Of a stretch of DNA of 33,895 bases, positions 31,193-33,895 are shown one piece after another. This DNA comes from Mannheimia sp041807705. Lineage in GTDB: Bacteria; Pseudomonadota; Gammaproteobacteria; Enterobacterales; Pasteurellaceae. Position numbers and translations under genes: made by a program. The notes beneath the pieces were generated by a model. That model made no database searches, was not told the origin of the DNA, and saw only the letters and a list, made by a program, of their open reading frames with translations. The stretch lies in the NCBI RefSeq assembly GCF_041807705.1, contig NZ_JBGTYY010000024.1:1-33895 (forward strand), given 5' to 3'. Positions within the stretch are counted from its first letter, which is position 1; each line of letters starts with the position of its first letter.

Positions 31193-31882
31193 CTATACTA
31201 AGTCAAACAGCAAAAATTCTACGTCATCTTGAGCATTGATTTCTAATAACTCTTCTTGGCGAATACCTAAAGCATCGCTGGTGTTTAGCTCAACACCGTT
31301 TACAGTTAAGTTCCCCTTTATTACTTGTAGCCAATAGCTGCGGCTGCTATCAAACGCAACTTGTTCTGTTTTTGCTGTTGGGTATTGGTAACGCCACAAT
31401 TTCATATCTTGATAAATTTTGAATGAGCCATCTTCTGCATTTGGCGAAAGAATTAACGTTGCTCCTTCTTTCGGTGCAAATTTATCTTGGCTGTAGCGTG
31501 GTGTTACATCTTTTTGATTTGGAATGATCCAAATTTGGTAAAGGTGTAAGGTTTCATCTGAAGATGGGTTTACCTCAGAGTGGAAAATACCTGTACCTGC
31601 CGACATAATCTGAAATTCGCCTGCTTTTACTTCGGTTTTATTACCCATACTATCTTCGTGAGCTACACGTCCGCTTAGCACATAAGTTAGAATTTCCATA
31701 TTATCGTGTGGGTGTTTGCCAAAACCATAATTTGGGGCGATAAAGTCTTCGTTGATTACGCGTAAATGGGAAAAATGGATATGCTTTGGATCGTAATAAT
31801 TAGCGAATGAAAAAGTGTGATAGCTTTCAAGCCAGTCAAAAGATCCATTGCCACGTTCGTTTGCTTTTCTAAGTTGTAACAT
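31193..31882 (-). CDS. Pirin family protein (YhhW-like)
   Basis: Pirins are bicupin proteins with one metal in the N-terminal cupin; some bacterial members act as quercetin dioxygenases, but the physiological role is mostly unknown. The 229-residue protein starts MLQLRKANERGNGSFDWLES and carries the metal ligands in FGKHPHDNMEILTYVLSG (two histidines) and TGIFHSEVNPS (histidine and glutamate). The second cupin lacks such ligands, as in the family. It stands alone. The name YhhW-like is based on overall resemblance and length. Confidence 0.88.
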   Translation of the reverse strand: MLQLRKANERGNGSFDWLESYHTFSFANYYDPKHIHFSHLRVINEDFIAPNYGFGKHPHDNMEILTYVLSGRVAHEDSMGNKTEVKAGEFQIMSAGTGIFHSEVNPSSDETLHLYQIWIIPNQKDVTPRYSQDKFAPKEGATLILSPNAEDGSFKIYQDMKLWRYQYPTAKTEQVAFDSSRSYWLQVIKGNLTVNGVELNTSDALGIRQEELLEINAQDDVEFLLFDLV

Positions 31883-32037
31883 AATTGATTCCTTGTTTTG
31901 TGTTTTATTATGAGTAGTTTACTTTATTATTAGAATAGATAAATAGCTGTTTTATAGATTAATTATTTTCTATTGGTAAATAATCTAAAAAATAAAACCG
32001 CTTGCATTTTCGCAAAAAATCATTATGATTACGCCCC

Positions 32038-32080
32038 CTTGAGTTCCCTTACCTCAAGTTTTTTGTTCAACTAAAAAGGA
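32038..32080 (+). ncRNA. preQ1-type riboswitch ahead of yhhQ
   Basis: CTTGAG (32038-32043) and CTCAAG (32053-32058) form a stem around the loop TTCCCTTAC. The tail runs through CAACTAAAAAGGA. The loop bases CCTT (32047-32050) can pair with AAGG (32076-32079), which is the Shine-Dalgarno of yhhQ, forming an H-type pseudoknot. This small stem, C-rich loop and A-rich tail ending in the ribosome binding site fit class I preQ1 riboswitches, and such elements are known ahead of COG1738 (yhhQ) genes. Binding of preQ1 would hide the ribosome binding site. The loop is short for the class, so the call is not final. Confidence 0.7.
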
Positions 32081-32086
32081 TACAAT

Positions 32087-32752
32087 ATGAACTTTAATAC
32101 TTACTTTTCAGACGAAAGCAAATTTCGCTCGCTGATTTTACTTTCCCTTTTCCACATTTTTATTATTACCATCAGTAACTATTTGGTGCAGATTACCTTT
32201 GAAATAAATGTGCCATTTATCGATTGGGTGATCCCAACCACTTGGGGAACTTTTACTTTCCCGTTTATTTTCTTAGCCACAGATTTAACTGTGCGAGTGT
32301 TTGGGGCAGAGCTTGCTCGTAAAATTATTTTTCTGGTGATGTTGCCTGCATTGCTTATTAGTTACATCATTTCAGTGCTATTCTTTGAAACAGAATTTCA
32401 AGGTTTTACTGCTTTATCTGAATTTAATCTTTTTGTTTTCCGAATTGCATTAGCCAGTTTTAGCGGCTATGTAGTAGGGCAGTTTTTGGATATTTTTGTG
32501 TTTAACCGCCTACGTCAAGGTAAAAGCTGGTGGCTTGCGCCAATGTGTTCGACTATTTTCGGCACATTAATTGATACTTTTGTGTTCTTTGCTGTGGCGT
32601 TCTATAAAAGTAGCGATGAATATATGGCGGAGCATTGGTTTACTATCGGCTCGGTAGACTATACCTTTAAACTCTTTGTGAGTTTATTACTCTTTCTTCC
32701 CCTTTATGGTGTGGTGCTTAATTTCATTATGAAGAAATTCGATTTGAAATAG
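32087..32752 (+). CDS. yhhQ: Queuosine precursor transporter YhhQ
   Basis: YhhQ imports queuosine precursors such as preQ0 and preQ1 for tRNA modification. The 221-residue protein has about six membrane segments and the family stretch WGTFTFPFIFLATDLTVRVFG (about residues 53-73), with later conserved polar positions in GQFLDIFVFNRLR and GTLIDTFVFFAVAFY. The start has AAGGA six bases upstream, and that site is part of the riboswitch pseudoknot. It is followed by a strong terminator and map. Confidence 0.93.
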   Translation: MNFNTYFSDESKFRSLILLSLFHIFIITISNYLVQITFEINVPFIDWVIPTTWGTFTFPFIFLATDLTVRVFGAELARKIIFLVMLPALLISYIISVLFFETEFQGFTALSEFNLFVFRIALASFSGYVVGQFLDIFVFNRLRQGKSWWLAPMCSTIFGTLIDTFVFFAVAFYKSSDEYMAEHWFTIGSVDYTFKLFVSLLLFLPLYGVVLNFIMKKFDLK

Positions 32753-32772
32753 AAATTATGCAGTGAGGGTTT

Positions 32773-32814
32773 GGGGATTATGCCGAAAAAAGGTATAATC
32801 CCCATAATTTTTTT
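32773..32814 (+). terminator. Terminator after yhhQ; its arm contains a possible map -10
   Basis: GGGGATTATGCC (32773-32784) pairs with GGTATAATCCCC (32792-32803) with one G-T type pair, followed by seven T residues (32808-32814). The right arm also holds TATAAT (32794-32799), 35 bases before map, with TTGGGG at the -35 place 17 bases upstream, so the same DNA may serve as map promoter. Confidence 0.8.
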
Positions 32815-32833
32815 ATATTTAGAGAACAAAACA

Positions 32834-33649
32834 ATGAGCAATATTCCATTAAGAAATGACGAAGAAATTCAAAAATTACGAGAAGCCTGCAAATTAGCTT
32901 CCGATGTGCTGGTAATGATCAAGCCTTATGTAAAAGAAGGAGTAACGACAGGCGAATTAGATAAAATTTGCCACAATTATATTTTGGAAAATGGGGCAAC
33001 CTCTGCCAGTCTTGGTTATCACGGCTTTCCAAAATCGGTATGTATCTCGCTAAATGAAGTGGTTTGTCACGGTATTCCAAGCGATGAGAAAAAATTGAAA
33101 AAAGGCGATATTCTAAACATTGATGTAACCGTCATTAAAGATGGTTACTATGGCGACAATTCAATGATGTATGTAGTAGGCGAGCCGAGTGTGCGTGATA
33201 AACGCTTAATGGAAGTTACTCAAGAGTCGCTTTATATCGGTATTCGCACGGTAAAAGCAGGTATTCGCTTAAAAGAAATCGGCACGGCAATTCAAAAATA
33301 TGTTGAAAAAGAAGGCTTCTCTGTGGTGCGTGAATATTGCGGACACGGCATTGGTACAGAGTTCCACTGCGAACCACAAGTGGTTCACTATGCAGCAGAT
33401 GACGGCGGTGTGGTATTAAAAGAGGGAATGGTATTTACCATTGAACCAATGGTAAATTCGGGTAAAAAAGAAATCCGTTTAATGGGCGATGGCTGGACAG
33501 TAAAAACCAAAGACCGCAGCCATTCTGCTCAATACGAACACCAAATTGTAGTAACGAAAGACGGTTGTGAAGTGCTGACAATTCGTGATGAAGAAATTGC
33601 GGAAGGAAGAATCAGCCGTGTAATGTGTAGAAGACCAGACTTGATCTGA
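32834..33649 (+). CDS. map: Methionine aminopeptidase type I
   Basis: Map removes the initiator methionine from new proteins. From the ATG at 32834 it has 271 residues starting MSNIPLRNDEEIQKLREACKL; the frame from 32771 begins in the terminator. The metal ligands are all visible: aspartates in NIDVTVIKDGYYGD, histidine in YCGHGIG, glutamate in FTIEPM and in QYEHQIV. The substrate histidine is in LGYHGFP. The last seven residues, CRRPDLI, replace the usual short ending after EGRISR(V/I)M, because the end of the gene lies in a repeat found again 153 bases on. The enzyme should still work, as the change is beyond the fold. Confidence 0.95.
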   Translation: MSNIPLRNDEEIQKLREACKLASDVLVMIKPYVKEGVTTGELDKICHNYILENGATSASLGYHGFPKSVCISLNEVVCHGIPSDEKKLKKGDILNIDVTVIKDGYYGDNSMMYVVGEPSVRDKRLMEVTQESLYIGIRTVKAGIRLKEIGTAIQKYVEKEGFSVVREYCGHGIGTEFHCEPQVVHYAADDGGVVLKEGMVFTIEPMVNSGKKEIRLMGDGWTVKTKDRSHSAQYEHQIVVTKDGCEVLTIRDEEIAEGRISRVMCRRPDLI

Positions 33650-33804
33650 CAAATCATTATAAAAATGAGAGTTTCCCGTTTAGAATATGAGTGTCAAAAA
33701 TCAATCTAAACAAAAAGGAAACTCTCATATTTTATTCTAACAACCCTCTCATTAAACACAAGACTGGTTTGCTTAATTTGTAGAAGATCAAACCTAATCT
33801 GACA
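33626..33804 (+). repeat. Two copies of a 26-bp repeat, the first forming the end of map
   Basis: 33626-33651 and 33779-33804 both read TGTAGAAGA, then a variable block, then ATCTGACA; they match at 22 of 26 positions, all four differences being transitions. A second shared block follows each: 33675-33695 and 33809-33829 start CCCGTTTA and end GTGTC and match at 16 of 21. The first copy supplies the last eight codons of map including its stop. Confidence 0.8.
33665..33728. repeat. Long interrupted palindrome after map
   Basis: ATGAGAGTTTCC (33665-33676) pairs with GGAAACTCTCAT (33717-33728), and inside it GTTTAGA (33678-33684) pairs with TCTAAAC (33705-33711). The result is a long hairpin with a small bulge. 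A weak T-rich stretch follows, so it may end map transcription. It is embedded in the repeat cluster and looks like part of a small mobile palindrome. Confidence 0.7.
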
Positions 33805-33839
33805 GTCCCCCGTTTAAAATTACCGTGTCTGTCAGATTA
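33795..33839. repeat. Inverted repeat at the end of the right-edge gene
   Basis: TAATCTGACAG (33795-33805) and CTGTCAGATTA (33829-33839) are perfect 11-bp inverted arms around 23 bases. The left arm overlaps the second 26-bp repeat; the right arm contains the stop codon of the minus-strand frame entering from the edge. Confidence 0.75.
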
Positions 33840-33895
33840 ATTTGAGCTTAAATTCTTTTCCACCCAAATCCGTTTTCCATCAAGTAAGGTTGCCA
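33837..33895 (-). CDS. C-terminal end of an unidentified gene
   Basis: A minus-strand frame enters from the right edge and ends at TAA 33837. The visible residues read ATLLDGKRIWVEKNLSSN. The composition looks like real coding sequence, and its stop lies inside an inverted repeat, suggesting that a terminator or repeat sits right at its end. Too little is visible to name it. Confidence 0.4.
   Translation of the reverse strand, partial: ATLLDGKRIWVEKNLSSN

Overview
The window looks like chromosomal DNA from a member of the Pasteurellaceae, most likely the Actinobacillus pleuropneumoniae / Mannheimia branch. The reasons are its AT-rich gammaproteobacterial gene content and roughly thirty copies of the uptake signal core ACAAGCGGT (or its complement ACCGCTTGT and one-base variants), which is the form typical of that branch. 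Several inverted pairs of this word form transcription terminators. The species call is an inference; no database was searched.

Layout. 1-743: the end of an IS1016-like insertion sequence sits in a chain-length determinant gene (wzz) that also carries a frameshift. A ten-copy CTAT/ATAG tract lies between wzz and the divergent erpA. 1331-2162: rpmH-rnpA-yidD on the minus strand, without yidC next to it. 2414-5947: hemH, then rpoZ-spoT. 6125-10146: a thioredoxin-like gene and a sucrose operon scrK-scrB-scrR with no sucrose transporter. 10325-14637: miaB and the general phosphotransferase genes ptsH-ptsI-crr. 14894-17106: thiP-thiQ without thiB. 17288-20795: dcuB under an FNR-type promoter, a PhzF-family gene, and argF; the last two each have a pair of ArgR boxes. 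20839-23663: a DUF4153 membrane protein and corA. 23984-31123: the conserved ubiE-ubiJ-ubiB-tatABC-hemB block, interrupted between ubiJ and ubiB by about 1.2 kb holding a compact minus-strand cassette of three unrecognised genes, one encoding only 22 residues. 31193-33895: a pirin, a preQ1-type riboswitch ahead of the queuosine-precursor transporter yhhQ, map with an unusual C-terminus, and a cluster of repeats.

How the parts fit. The scr promoter and the region upstream of ptsH carry almost the same operator word, TAAA(A/T)CGATTTAGCT, suggesting that one LacI-family regulator links sucrose use to the general phosphotransferase genes. The ArgR boxes suggest the PhzF-family gene belongs to the arginine regulon. 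hemH and hemB serve haem synthesis; ubiE, ubiJ and ubiB serve quinone synthesis; tatABC exports folded proteins. erpA supplies Fe-S clusters, which miaB needs among others.

Most of the window is ordinary core genome. The best candidates for something undescribed are the three-gene cassette at 25517-26405, the ArgR-controlled PhzF-family gene, the shared scr/pts operator, the corA leader with competing hairpins, and the repeat family at 33626-33839 that forms the end of map.
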